This document shows, in pieces, positions 23,801-38,800 of a stretch of DNA of 64,000 nt; the first letter of the stretch is position 1; each line of letters begins with the position of its first letter. Under the pieces are notes generated by a model, which did not search any database, was not told where the DNA came from, and worked only from the letters and a program-made list of their open reading frames with translations. A program made the position numbers and the translations under genes. Source of the stretch: Phoronis australis (lineage: Eukaryota; Phoronida; Phoronidae); contig NMRA01000166.1 of the NCBI GenBank assembly GCA_002633005.1, positions 312,716 to 376,715 of the forward strand, in the 5' to 3' direction.

Positions 23801-26800
23801 TGTCTCTTTTGGAAAATACTTTTTTATCTTTTTATATCTCTCTGTTCTGAACAGCCCAAGAATGCGTCAGATCGTGACCGGCTGAAAAAGAGTAAGACAG
23901 ATGGGCTGTTGGTTGAGGGTCAAGCCGGCCCACAGCTGATGACTGACCAATTCATCTCTGAGACATGCATCCTCAGTGACTTGTTTGACCTCAACGAATT
24001 GGCCGCCGCTGAGCTCTTGATGACAGGTAATGAGTGGTTGCTTTCAGCTGAAGATTCACATTTAACAAAATGCGCCCAAGTGAAGGGATTTTCTAGTGAC
24101 ACGTAGATGATAGAAGCTCCCAGCTGCTGGTACACAACTACATGAAATTGTCCAAAAATAGATTGTACTTCATCCATAATCCACGTCTGTGCACATCTGT
24201 GTCTGCGTCAGTCATTTCTAAGAAGTGGTAAAAGCAGTTAATGTTATATTTATTCTTGATATGACTTGTTTTCCCATCAGCTGAGGTCCAACTGCCACAC
24301 TTTCCTGGCTTGACCAGAGGTCTAGTGGCTGTCCTGCTTTACTATGACGGACGACGCAGCATTGTCAGCACCCTGCTAACCCTGGTTCAATGTCGTAACG
24401 GTCGCTGCTGGACATCGGCCATGAGTTCGGATGTAGTCTCCATGGTGACCAGTTATGTGGACGCACTAGTGGATGATGGACTGGTTGTGAAGATTCTGGG
24501 TAATTTGGCTATGCTTGTTCATTTTAAAGGATAGGTTACTCTAATTGTGTTTGGCTTAAGCTCTACGTTAAATAAGTATTGAATTTACTAGGTGTCAACC
24601 TGTTAAGTCATGTGCACTTGAAAGTCTACATGTTAATCTATTCAAAAGATTTGACTGGACCAGTGTACTTCGCATTGGCTTTTAGTGCAAGGACTGTTAA
24701 GTGTGTTTTTGTTACTTTAGTGCTTTTTGTTTTATTGCAGATCATAGAATTGAATATTTGAATATTCATGAGCAGACACCATGTTTGCTTATGTGGTTGT
24801 TGAAAATTTCATTTTCCTCGGCCCATCCCGTCACTAATTGTCCTAACTTGACATAGGACATGCTCAGGAAGACATGGCTGTGGAAATGTCAAATGATGCC
24901 CATTAATTACTCCAAGTTCGCAGTATTCCTGGTGGTGGTATCGTATTTAGAAGAAGGCTAAAGTGTAGACGCTTTGTCTTTTCATATCTATTTGTTGTGA
25001 TATGTCTGTGTTAGTTTAATCACTCAGTAGTTGGGTTTTGTGAATATGTGCATATTATTTATTGGTGTCTTTCGGTGATGGTTGTCCTTCAGACCTCATC
25101 TGGAATATGGATCAAGCTAAGGAGCTACAACTTCTTGAGAATGAGCGGGGCCTTGGCAATGCTAAACATCGCCGAAAGGTAAGTAGCTGACAACTAACTG
25201 TAACTTTCTTGATATTGTATCTTCGACACCTCAGTAAATTGCCTGATGTCAGAAAGATCACTGACAGTTGAATATTTCATTGAATGTTTGAAAACTCGTT
25301 TAATAATAGATAGCTGCCATAGTGCTGTCAAGCCACTTGTTGTATCATGAGTCGTAAATGACTTTTTAACTTAGGCTTCCAGTTTGCACAGATGTGAAAA
25401 CCAGTTAGAGACCTATGCATAAATGCTAATTAGTAGCTCCTTAGGTAACATTGCATATGGTTGTCTAGTTGCATTCTAATCATACCATTACTAATTTGAT
25501 TTCTGGTAATCCTTGATAGCCGTTGGCATTAAAATATTTCCTCTGTCCAAAGTGAATGATTATTCTCAATGTGATCAAAGATCACAGTGATTACATTATG
25601 TATGACATACCATTCTCTGTTTGAGTTCAAATTTTATATAATGCTTTGTTTTCTATTTGATCACCAGGTGTCAGACCTGTACAGTGACATACAGAGCCTC
25701 TTGGTGGAGTGCTTGTTCTACTGGTCATGTCAGGCCGCGCCCAGCAAGAAGGACACGCTGGAGATTGTCAAGTACTTGAAACGGCAACACAATTTGTCCT
25801 CTGGTGGATCACTGAACAATGTGTCACTGGGTCTCTTGATGGCTTTACTTCATTGTATTGACGTGTCTTCGCTGGATCAGGACGATGACGTACAAGGTAG
25901 CAATCTCTTATATCTTATAAACTTGCATATTCACACATACTTGTTAAATCTTATTTTTTATGTTTAAAAGTTTGAATGTTTCTTCTTTACTCTTCATCTT
26001 AGCATCTGAGTTGATAACCAAAATTTTGGTTTCTTAAACCTGATTTTGTTCACTAACTGCTTTCTACCAGCATGTTACCCACTATTTTTACACAACATGG
26101 AGAGATGGAAGGGATTTTTGGTTCAAACATTAAGAGTCATTATTTAATGACACATCAAGTAAATCATTTGTATGCCATAAAACTTAGCCAGGTAAGAACA
26201 TTATGTGCTCAATAAGTTTGCAGTTCTGTCATTGAAATACTTTTAGGAAATTCAAAGTAATGCTGCAATTTCTGTTCATAGATTCGAACCAAGCCTTGCC
26301 TCTGACAACTGACCAAAGCTTTGTGTCAGACCTTCACAAGGAGATATGTAGTGCCACCCAGTGGCCATGTGCTGGTCTCCAGGCAGTGGTACAGTTTGCC
26401 TGGGCCCAGACCTTGAGAGTGTTGTCACAATACCCAGATGGTAAGTCTGCTGTAGTTTGCTAAGCATGCTGTCATAACTGCTTGTCTTGTAAACTGCAAT
26501 CAAGTGATAAGACAATGCTTCAGATTGCATAATATAGTCAATCTGAAATCTGGCTTTGCCACCATGTTATCAGCTTTTTAATGTTCTTAGTTTTGAGTGA
26601 TGTCACTCAAGTGTTTCTCTTAGCCTCTGTTAATGTCTACAAAGTTACCCAAGTTTGGTTTATACTAACACCAATTTAATGGAGTCCTCTACTTACACAA
26701 CTTCTCTTCATAGCTTGTCACACTGACCTTTTTATCTGTGTCAGTGGTCTGGTTAAGTGTTGAATTATGTCATATTGAATCTCCTTAGAACCAAGTGTCT

Positions 26801-29800
26801 TCCTTTTAGCTGGAGTGAATATTCTTGGCAGTTATGGCCATAAGTATAATAAATAAAGTGAGAAGCATGTCCTACAAATAGAGTTATTATCATGCATGCT
26901 TAGTGCACGACTAAGTGTTCTCATGTTAATAATTCATATTTCCAGTTGTGGGTGAGTGTGATGAAGATGAGTATGTCGTAGATTCTTCAATCATGCTGAA
27001 CGTCTTCAGTTTCTTGAGGGAGTCTGTCATTGCCACAGAGAAGTTCCATGAAAAGGTACTTTGACATATCTCTGTGTTAAAGTAAACCTGGGCTGCCTTC
27101 CATAGACCTGTGATCGCGAGCTTTGGTTTTAATGCATGGCAATATCTCGTGAAGCCTTGCATGATCTTGGCATTTGGGGAGTTTCTTTGGTTTACGGAAT
27201 ACAGCACTGCTGAATGCTGGAATATTTATCACGCTTACCTGTTTTTATAACTGGCTTTTAAAAGATATAGCATAATGAAAACTAGACGTTTCACATTAAA
27301 GATCATTTTCAGTGTTTGAACTTAGGTGGTAATATAGCATTCTGACTGCAAAGGTGATACATATACATATAAATATACATATACATATACATATACAACA
27401 CAGTAAAGGTCTCATATATAAAAATGCCCCGGATCTGCCTAGTTCTCTTAGTATGTATGTATGTATATATATGTATAAGGTGTTTCCTAGTGTGAAAACA
27501 ACTTGTATCTTTTGGCTCTCTATTTTTACAGGAATTCTACATTCGCAAACTTCATGATGTTATCACATTTTTCATCACACATATGCCACTAAAGGTGAGT
27601 TTCCTTCAAATAGTATATCACTTTGTTTAAAAATGTATTCCAAATATTTTAAGGCTAACAAAGTGTATGTTTATTAGCGTTTTATAACTAACATTGTCAG
27701 GAAACTTAGAATGGTACAAGCTATGTGGGATATCTGCTGTGGACTGTGGAATGCCAGTTTTCCAGCAGAATGGAACCAACCAATTAAACAAGTTAACTTA
27801 CTCCTTCATTTTCAGCCAACAGGTGACAAGGCAAATGTTAATGTTGAAATTTTCTAATAATTGTAGAAAGGCTAACTGGTGTGTCGTGCCTCCAACTAAT
27901 AAAATCGATGCTTTTTCTTTTGACATTATATCTATTTTTGCTGCTTTTGTTTGACAGGTTAAAGAACTGCGTAATCGTGGTGACGAAATAGCTCGCATAA
28001 TCATAGCCCACAAACAAGAAGGTCTGGAGCCACCTGCCAACCTGCGGAAAGACTTTGAACAATTGCTACTTCTAGTAAGTTGTACACTGGCTATCAGGTA
28101 CTGAATCATGTTGCGTTTAACTTTGTCGCATATGTTTTGAATATTTGATAACTTGTCTGGTAATAGTGTATCACGATGTTTGCAACAGTAATGGCAGTGA
28201 CAATAACTACTGAATATACTATGCTTATGTTACATGTCATGCTTATTACCTCTTATGGAAGTTGGACTCAACAAATGCTGGGTTCAAGAAGAGTATCGTA
28301 AAAATAGAGGCCTGGCCTTTTTTCTATTTCAAAGGAATTATTGTTAACGTAGCACATGTATTATTTATGTCCACTTGACACTTAATCAAACTTAGATACA
28401 ACATGCATTGTCATCAATTAAGACTGAACTGAGGAGAACAAGACTAGTCAGATGTCCTGTAATGTAGTCTACTGGCAGTTCATGCAACACTTAGGCTACT
28501 CTTGGTTGACTTTGCTGGTTTCGCTGGGTGAACCGGCTAAAACCTGTGATTGGTTCTGGATGATGACTTCTTGGCCGGTTGACCCTGTGGAACTGTCAAA
28601 GTCAAACAAGTGCAGTCTTTGAGTCACAGCCTTCCATAAGGCCACAAAGTTTTTGTTCCATTACATTGCCACGTGCTCATGTTATGAAATATTTAACTTG
28701 GCAATGGCAAATTGAAGTATGTCACTATGCCACTCTTTTTCTAATTAGCTTGCTGATAATTTTAGATTGGTGATATGTACAGCACTGACCCCCTGAACCT
28801 GGAGTTGTGTGTCGACTATTGGTGCCCCCCTGAGGCTTACTTGAGAACTGCTACTGTGGGCTGCTATCAGCCTGCCCAGAAGCAGGTAATACAATGCAAT
28901 GCTAAAAAAGTAAAAATTGCTATTTTACTTTGACAGTAAATTCTTGTGTGTTTGTGTCAGCTTTATGTTCAATGTATTTCTATGCTTGGGACTTAAATGT
29001 GTGTTTCTGTTATGTTGTATTTAACTTTTCGCGATATCACAGATTGATCGAATGTTTTATAATTGATACATTGTTCCAAACTGTTCATAGAATGGGGAAG
29101 TCTTGATTTTTGATAGCTGAGGTCCTGATTTAAAAGGCCTTGGTTCTAAAAGCTGAGCAGAATTTTTACATTTTGTGTGAAAATTCCATTTGTGTAATTC
29201 ATCGCATTTTTTGAGGTAAAATTACAATCATATATTAAAATTGGAGCATTATTCTCATCATGTATTATGTTTCTGTGAGAATCAAAGATTTTAAAAATGT
29301 ATTGATTTCATGATGACTTAAAATAACAGTATGTAAAGGATCTTTTAATTAATATCATCATTGGTAACATTTTATTAATGAAGATAGGTAGATTCCTTAA
29401 ATTATTTTTGCTTTTTAATGTCTCTGTTATTCTGTTTATACATGAATTTTCATTTATTTATCTCAACTTCATTTTTGTCATAGGTGACCTCTTTCACCAA
29501 CACTGTCCGTTTTCTTTCTGTGGAACCATATCTTCACGAGCAGTCTCCCACTCATCTGTCAACACATGCTTAAGAGGAACGTTTCACAATATCAAATTTT
29601 AGGTCTGTTTACATTGGTTACGAATTTCCCCCTTGTTTCCAGCTCAACCTGTTCAAGTTTGTGCGCCTCTCGGGTGACCTGTTGCCCCCCTCACTGTTCA
29701 CCCCTTACCTGCACATGTTGGTGGGTCTGTCCAACTCCCCTCAGGCTGCCCATCACTGCTTCGGCTTACTCAAAGCTAATGGTGCCATCAGTGGTAAGAC

Positions 29801-32800
29801 TTTCATCTTTGATATGTTGAATTTCTCAATGTGAAGGTGTATGCACATGGCTTGCACTGTTTTTGAGAAGTGATGTTGTAAATACACAGATGTTTGAGAT
29901 TTTCATTATGATAGTGGACAGTGTTTAGTCTTAAATGTAACACTTCTCATTTGATATGTGAATGTATGATAGTAAGCAGTGTTTAGTCTTAAATGTAACA
30001 CTTCTCATTTAATATATGAATGTATGATAGTAAGCATTATTTAGTCTTAAATGTAACACTTCTCATTTGATATATGAATGTATGATAGTAAGCAGTGTTT
30101 AGTCTTAAATGTAACACTTCTCATTTGATATATGAATGTATGATAGTAAGCAGTGTTTAGTCTTAAATGTAACACTTCTCATTTGATATATGAATGTATG
30201 GAGCACAAATTAAATCTTTGTTGCTTCGCCGTGTCACTATCCTCATTACAACATGAGTAATAATTGTACATTGTGTCAGTATATGTTTAAGTATTCAAAA
30301 AGTTATATGGTCCAGAAATTGTAATTAATTACAAGTTTAACAGCACTGAAGATGACAACTGAGCCAGCACAGAGCTGAAATAACCAACTGTTTTCTTATA
30401 GGGTACATTTATGTTTATTATAGATTTATGAGTGGGTAGCCCGATTGATGGCCCCACTGTTCTTCCAGGGTGTTCCGCCAAAAGTACATTAAGACGTATA
30501 ATGTACAAAGCAAAAATAAATTAAATAGAATGTAATAAATTAATAATTACAAACCAGAAATCATTCAAATATTGGCTTAGCTCTCATATAACTCTGATAG
30601 TGACTTCCCTGTGTTTAGGAAACAGCTGTTTATCTTCTTTAATCCGATCTCACTCCATTTCAGGTGGTCATTCAGTTGGTGTCTCATGGGATCATTTCTT
30701 CGATTCACTGCGTCAGTACCATGCCAACCTGCGGCAAGATGTTACCTCCATTGTGTCAGATCTCCATGTCTTCAACGCTATGCAGCGATCCATCTCTGAA
30801 CAAGAGCTGGAGGGGCTGCTGGCTTTTCTCAGTCTCACCAAATTGGTCGCAGAAAAGGTGATCAGAAAACTGTAACTTTCCTGTTATAAACTTTATTAAC
30901 TTTTTCTTGATTCAGCGTAAATCACAGTCTGGATTATTGTAAGTAATAATGTCATGTTTGGGAATTCATCTTCAAGCATTTGTAAATGAACCAAATATTG
31001 TTATTTCTGCATGTTTATGACACATTTATCATGGAAAATATTTAAACAATCGTAGCTTTTTTGTGAGTAATGAAGTTGCTTGTGTTAATTTCAGTGTTCT
31101 TATGCATGTCAATGTTGACTCATTTGACCACTTTGCGGTAAAACGTAGCTTGATCTCTGACATTGTAAACATATGTTTAGGGTCTTGGAGGCGAACAGCT
31201 ACTCATGGAAAACTTGATCAGTGGCACTGCATTTTATTAAAACCTTATTACTCCAATTAATTTATCAAACAAAATCGCATGAATAGAAATCTTGCCAAGC
31301 CTGGTTCAGTGGTTCCGTGTTTTGATTTAGAAGCACTACTTAGACTGATTAGAAGTTGACCTGTCTTATTTACTGTCAACCTTAAAGTTTGTTGTTGTGA
31401 AAATGAGGTATACCCGTATCAAGTTCACTGTTGCCAGTCACTTACGGTTTTCTCATCTTAATTTATTATTCGTTTTTGTTTCTGTAGAACGAAAAGGTGC
31501 GCATCGCCCTGTGCGAAAATCAGCAGTGGTCTCCCCTGGTTCTACTACTAGGACTGGCTGGCTGCAGTATCCCTGCCCTTCTGAAGGGCAAGCTGTATTC
31601 TACTCTAGCAGCATTTGCTCTCACAGTGGATGTCGCCACCACTATTTGGCAGTTGTTGGAGATGTCACAGGTGGTGCCCGCAGGGAGTGCAGGATCACAA
31701 TCTGGCAGCTTAAAGGTATCTAGTCTGTGACTGAGGTAATTGTGGACAGAAGTGTTTGTAGTTATGTCACTTGTTATAGGTAGGGTCAAGTTTTTGTGGC
31801 TGTGGACCACTAGATCATGGCGATTGTTGCCAGATGTGTTTGTAGCTGCCGTGCTGGTATTAGTTGTTGCAAGAGGCAGCATCCTCTAGCTATGCATTAC
31901 TAGAATACGATGATTGTTAGCAGAAGTGCTTATAGCTGCCGTGTAAGTGGAGATGTTCTAGCGAGGGGCAACAGTCTGTGGCTGTGTACTAACGTAATGT
32001 CAAGGTTGTGTGGAATGTTTAATCAAAAAGGACTGCCCCTGAAATGTATGCCTATTTTGGTGCTGAAATTGATTTTTTACAGTTTGCAGAGTTCCCCAAA
32101 ATGAACAATGTCAGTGAGTGTCTAACCAAAGTAAAGCTTTAAGAGAAACACAATAAACTAATGGCACCATTAGTACCCTAAGTTCTCTGCACATTGCTCA
32201 TCATGCCTTGTTGATGTGCTTGACACTCTCCATTCATAGACTCTTTGTTTCTAGAAGTAGACCTGTGTTTTTCCTGGGGCAGAAAATGAAGATTACTGTA
32301 AAAGAAATTTCCAGTATTGTGAGTCAAAGGCATAGTATACGTGGTTTCAGAGCCAAGGAAAGAATGTGTTCATGGACGATTTATGGTATAAGTCGTATAA
32401 ACATCATAATGGGAAATGTGACATTGTATTATGTGCAGTTATGTTACAATTTTCAGTATTTCAGTCATCAAGTTGACAGTTGTTGGGAGCTGCATTATTT
32501 CTCTTTCTGAATTGTTTTTCAGGGGGACACTGCATAGCTGATCTAAGGTCTACTCTTTTTTCAAAATTATGATGGATTTTCACAGGTGGAGATTGATGAA
32601 GTAGAAACTCGTAATGAAGAGTTCCCCATCACGTTGGGCTTCCTGGAGCTGCTCAACAACCTCACGGAGTTCCCCATACCTGCTTCTCTTGGCTCGGGAT
32701 ATCGCCCCACGGGCTTCAGTCCCTATCTCAGCTTTGTTGTGGATACAGTGTTGATGCAGTTTGATCACAGGACATACAAGAACCCCACTGAACAGGTAAG

Positions 32801-35800
32801 TCATGGATTGTTTACTGCCAGTTTTATTGATTGTTGTCACAATGTTGGCAGTGTGCTTCTTCAGATATTAGTTTGCAGTCTTACCAAATGAAGATTTAAC
32901 ACTTTTTTTCTTTGTCTTTCAGGTTCTTCTATTTTATCAATACACATATCCCTGCTGGCGCAGGTTTATACGTATAGTGGTAGAACATTGGCATACTTTC
33001 AGTGACAAATTCCTCTTGTTTGTTTTGTTTATTTTACATATTAGCTATGCTGTCTGTATATTAATAAGCTTGCTCTGTGTAATACTTGTGTGGAGCTTCT
33101 ATCTAGTGCCTGTCCGTATAAGTACCAAATACAATACTTGAACGTGTGTATGTTCTGTCTTGTGTCTTTCCATATAAATATCAAGTACACTACTTGTGTG
33201 TAGCTTCCATCTAGGGTCTTTTCAAGCACGTCATTGTGTACTAGTAGTAACTTAATCATCATTTCAGTGGGATGTTGCCAAGGCAACACTGCAGGTGCTC
33301 TACAAGCTGGTGCACTTGTACCAGGCAGAGCCACAGGACTTTAACGAGGGGCGTGTGGATGACCAATCAGGGACAGAGAGGGTAGAGAAGCCCGGCCATG
33401 CTCTTATGGTGCTGGCCCTCACAGATGACATGTTCTCCAGGAAGGTAGTGTATGACACTGCAGAGTTACCATTTTTTCTGTTTCATTATCAAGATTCTGT
33501 TCCAAATTCTCCAGCCTTCAGTTTTTACTTGCACGAAGTCAAGTCTCCTGTTTTTCCTATTTTTGAGACTCTTCAGAAGTACAAAAACGTTGTTTCTCAT
33601 AGCTGACAGTTAACTGTGTTATGCTGAATAATAACAGATGCTGTTGAGTTAGGTGAACGTTATTCATAAGCGCTTGGAACAAATTACAGCTAGGGGATCT
33701 AGCTGTGTGTCTAGTTTTATCGAGAACATCAAATTTTTTTACTGTAACTGACATTCTGTTCTGTATGTGGACTGAAACATGGAAAAAAGTTTTGAAGTTA
33801 ATTTGTTTTTTGTATGTTTTGTACAGAGAAAAAATGTAAGGATACTCTCAATATTTTTTATTTTGTAATTTTCTCCTATTTTTACTTGTTGCCCTGTACT
33901 TGTTCGTACTCATCTACATAGTCTTTACATATAATTACAAGAGTTTGATGTATTATTCATACAAAGGCATACTTTCAGTCAATGGAGTCCCACTCTAGTC
34001 TAAATTGAAAATGTTCTTGTGCAAAAACCAGTTTGTGGTTGGAGAATGAATACGAGGCTCTTGGTAATGATGATTATGTAATAGGTGAATACTTTGTTTT
34101 TAGTTGCAAAAATGTCTTTGACATAATGTCTCCCGAGGGGGTCAAAACATTCTCGTCCATCTTGATATTCAGCTGCATTATCTCTCCCTTAATTGATGAA
34201 TGCATTTGTAAATGAGCACAATGCTGATATTAAAAACAAATGCTTCGTTTGTGATAAAGTGATTGTCTGTTTTTCAGGTTTTGCGCATTATTGATCAATC
34301 TGTTTTGAAACTTGAAGAATATTCAAAAACAGCAGGTAAGTGTTTTGTACCTTGGTGATCGATATATCTAACTTTTGATGCATGACTATTATAAGTTTTA
34401 CCAAAGTAGGGATCATTTTAGAAAAACCACTGGTATTGGTGAATTGCATGACTTGGGGTTTTCCTCTTTTAAGAGGATTTCCTCTTTCTTGGTTTCGATT
34501 TCCTCTTTGATTTCCAGTTTCCTCTTTTTTGTCTCTTTTTATCATTAATTTGTCTTAGTTCATGCAAAAATATTTACTTCAATTAAATTTACAATACAAA
34601 AACATTTGTATCACACAAGCCTATTTATTTGTGGAACGATACGTCACCTGGAAAATTTTCTTCTTTTTTGCTATTGATCATTCCAACTTTCAAATCCATT
34701 GGCCAATTAGGAGGACCTATGGGCCGTGTCAATTTTTTGGTTTTTTTTGCCTCCAATTTTGAAGTGCCAGAATCAAACAATTACAGTGTGCCAATGGCGC
34801 GGGGCATGCTCCCAAAGTTATCCCTGCAAAACAGGCTTATTAAAGAGCTGAATTTACATATCTGCTAACTGTAAGTAAAGCTGTTGCAATTGAATAATTC
34901 CAAGCCTCCAAGCAGTTATTAGTGTTGAACATGATTGAACAATCTTGTTTCGTGTTTTTAAACTGCTGACAGAATCAGATGTACTGTGTTCCCCAGGCCA
35001 ATCATCTTTGGATGAGTGCAGCTTACTGTGTCTCAAGCTTATTGAGAGTCTGTTGGAGAAGCAACCATCATTCTTCACTGTCCTACGAGAGACAGGCTCT
35101 CCACTAATGGTGTCTAACTTGGAGCAACTGCTCCTTGGTGTCAACTCGCGCAATCAGAAGGCAGACCATCTGGTCAACATTACATGGTAGGTGGATGGAG
35201 TTCTTGAAATGAAATGGTATTCACGTGAATAGGCGGCAGATTTGGGGCAAAGATTAATTACATTTTGTTTTGCTAATTTCCACAAGGCCCATTAACAATA
35301 TGTAATTTTCTACTTTCACCGTACAGTTGGTAGTAATTGCAAGACAAATCATCAAAAACAGATAATTTTTGATCTGAAAGCATAGAAAACTTAGGTATTG
35401 AAGGAATTTTATAAATGAAATTAACTGTTGTATTGACTGTTTAAAACACTTCCGTTCTCTAACTGCTTCAGTTATCATCCTACTGATTTTTTTGTTCAGG
35501 TTCGTGAGTCACAATGACCGCCTGCCAGAACATGCTCTCTATGCTGTCAAGGTCTTACATCGTGTCTGTCAGACGGCCACTACAGCGCAGCAACTGGTCA
35601 ACATGTTCACTGTGTCCAAGGTACAATTAGTGTTTTCCATGATTCTTGTTGTACATAATTGTCAGCTTTCCTCAATGTGTAAAGTTCCTACCATTCATAT
35701 CAGTAGAAAAAGTTCAGTTGAGTGGTGTGATAATGGAAATAATTGTCTGTAAATCAGAAGAGCTGTAAGTCAGTCAAGACAATGTATTTTCTCTGAAAGA

Positions 35801-38800
35801 TTTTGTTAAAGAGTACTTGGTGGTACCTTGAAATGTGATCGTATTGAGAGTTATGCTTTTGAAACATTGTAGGACCAAGAGAACACCATTCGTCATGGAT
35901 TTGTGGAATGCCTGGAAGCAGATGAAGACACTGAACCAGGAGAGGAGGAAGGTAAGTCAATATGATCAAATAAGACAGTTGCAGTAACATATCACTCTGA
36001 CCATGGTTTGAGCTACATTTGTCTTGACACTTCACTATGCTGTGGTACTTGCAAACCTGTGTTACCCCTTTGCACGTTTTTACTCACCTTTGCAGTAACT
36101 ATTTTGTAAAATTTCTTATAAGCATGCGAAATTGCATTAAACAGTTTATGAATGTTTTGCTGTATGGAAGACGCCCATATGTCCAGAGACTTGGTGACAA
36201 CTGCCGATTGTGTGGAACAAAACCACCAGTAAATTGAGTGTGAGAATTATTTTTGGTTTTCTTTGGCTGGAATTAGCGGTCTGTTTCTTGAAAAGGGACT
36301 TAAGACTTAAGACAGAAATTTTGTCTTGCGCTCCATAACTATTCCTGAAAAATATTAATTAAATCTCGCTTGAGCAAAAGTGCAGTCTCTGAAAATACAG
36401 ACATAACTTCTAGTTACTAGGTATAATTTTCGTAAATTATTTCTAGGCTGTGATCTGCTCTTAATTACTTTGCTAAATCTTCATTCAACAATTGTCAAGT
36501 AGGAGCGTAAGACTAGGTTTCTGTTTGAAGTCTTGAGTCACTTTCATGAAACAGATCTCAGGTATCGTATTCGACCTTCTCTAGGCGAAGTCATTTTAAT
36601 TCTAGGTACCAGAAGCCTGACCAAGATGTTCATCATGAAATTACTCTTATCTGCCTTGGATCAACCATCGCCCAACATTGCCCATTTCCTGCTTGGCTAT
36701 GAACTACAGAAACCAGTTGCCAAGACCAACCTTCAGGATCCTGGTATGTGTGTCTTGGGGTCGTGGTCACTTTGAACTTGAGTATAGTGACTGTTGTTTT
36801 GATGCCATCTACTAAATTAAATGCATTGTTTTCTAGAAGCAGAAAGCTGTACTTGTATCAATTTAGTTCATTTTCTGTGTAATAGGTAGGCTGTGTTTGG
36901 CATTTCTGAGTAGTCATGATTTGGAATACAGCATTAAATTTGCTTGATGTGTTCAGTCAGTAGTATGTGTTGAGAATACATTGTAACTCATGCACAAATT
37001 TACAGGTATCCTGGGGGCGCCAAGAACTTGTCTGCATTCTGTCATCACAACTCTGGATAAAGCTGTCATGGATGAATACATATTAGCTAGCTCCGCCCAC
37101 TACATTGAGCTGGGATATCACTTGATTCATGCACTCTCTGCCCATAAGGAAACATCAACGCCCACTCTGAGATACCTGAGGACCGCCCACGACTTTTTGT
37201 TCAGACACCTGCATTATGTTCCATTCCCAGATATAGAGTCAGGTTTGTCATAAAACTGTGTTATTTGAGTTTTATTGCAAAGTCAACTTAGAAAGAAAAA
37301 TTGTCTTGTTTTTGATCATCTAAACTTTTTCTTTCATGCACTGTCATTATTCATTGTAGTATGCTGCATTTTATAAACTTATGAGAGGTATATGATAGAT
37401 AACTAACTTCTATATTGATATCAACTGGACATAAGGCTTATCCAATTTGTGACTTGTAATTGTTTTCAATTTTTATTCATCAAGATGACGAGTCTATTGG
37501 GCTGTGTCAACAATCATGGCTACTCAAAACTGTGGCCCTAGATCTACGGTTAACTTCCGTCAACAGACAGCGTTCACACACACAGCGAATGGTTGATGCT
37601 CTCTTTCAAGATGTTCAGTCCAAGAAAGCAGGTGAAACAAGATTTTATGTTTGAAAGGGTTGAATTGATGGCCCAGAGAAAGTTTTTTGACCTTCAGGCT
37701 TTTGTAATATTAGTTGCGCACTGCATATTGTACACTTAGTCTGAAGTTAATGTGGTCGTAGAAGTTGCCCTAAGTCACCATTGTTGTGAAGTTGTCAAGT
37801 TGTATTCAATTTTTCAGCTGTGAGATCCAGTTTATTATTGGACTCCTCAATTAATTTGATTTCATATATTAATCTTACATTAAAGGCAATTTGATAGGTG
37901 TATCTGTTTATGCTGAAATTCCAGGACCTATTTAGTTTTGATTCTGTTCAGTGAAGTTAATTGAAACAACGTGCTTAATAATAGCTTCTAAATACAAAAT
38001 TTTCCTCTTATTTTACATTAATGCTTGCCAAACTGATTGTCTACCAACTGAATTTCGGAAACCTATTTGTCTTTACATCATTTTCTCATTTCAGTTCCCA
38101 GTCTGGAAGTGACTTTAGATGTAGATGCCAACAGTTCTCGCCTGCAGGTGACAGAGTTTGAGAGCCAAATACACAAGACATTAACAGGTGAGACTGAGGT
38201 TCAGTAAGGTTCATCAAACATTCATTCATCTTCAGTGCGTGTAACATTACTGATATATACGGATATATATTGCTGATACCCCGTAAATATTATGTAAGTC
38301 AAGTCCCACCGGATCGAGGGATTGTATCCGAGTAAGGCAAAATCCATTTTCTCTGAAAGGCTGAGTGTTCGAGCAATAACATTATTCAGTATCTTGGAAC
38401 TCTCACAGTTAAGCGAAGATCCGACTTATTGATGTTAGACTTTTTCAATTTTTACTGTATTTGATTTAGTATATCATTCAGTATGTTTACTAGTATTTGA
38501 TATTACATGGTGTTTCTGAAGTCTTAAAACCAAATGCCAGTGATATCATTTTGTTACACAACTTTCAGACTTGCCAACTCGTCGTAAGGTTCTTAGTGTG
38601 TTGGACTCGGTAGACTTCAGTCAAGTCTACCCCCGGCACCCGGTGCTGCAGTACTTTGATAGTGCCATGATTGAGAACCTCATCAGCACACTGAGGCAGA
38701 AGGATGAGAATGGTGTCCTACTGTGTGACATTCAGCAACTGTATCACGCACTCATCAGGAATGTGAACACAGCGACAGCGGCCTCTGCTGGCCAGAGACA

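Larger units (their letters stand above)
24500..29642. other. NUP205 introns 4-11
   Basis: The gaps between exons here are 360-760 bases of AT-rich sequence. Apart from the microsatellites at 27357-27398 and 27452-27477, I see nothing in them. Confidence 0.5.

Noticed and set aside
29485-29560. Extra exon or alternative to NUP205 exon 12 after a tgtcatag acceptor (reads VTSFTNTVRFLSVEPYLHE)
   Set aside because: Exon 11 joins exon 12 directly in phase and matches the human sequence; this stretch has no donor and soon reaches a stop.
30340-30400. Penelope-like retroelement tail suggested by gaagatgacaactgagccag
   Set aside because: The motif is short and no reverse transcriptase or GIY-YIG remnant is visible nearby.
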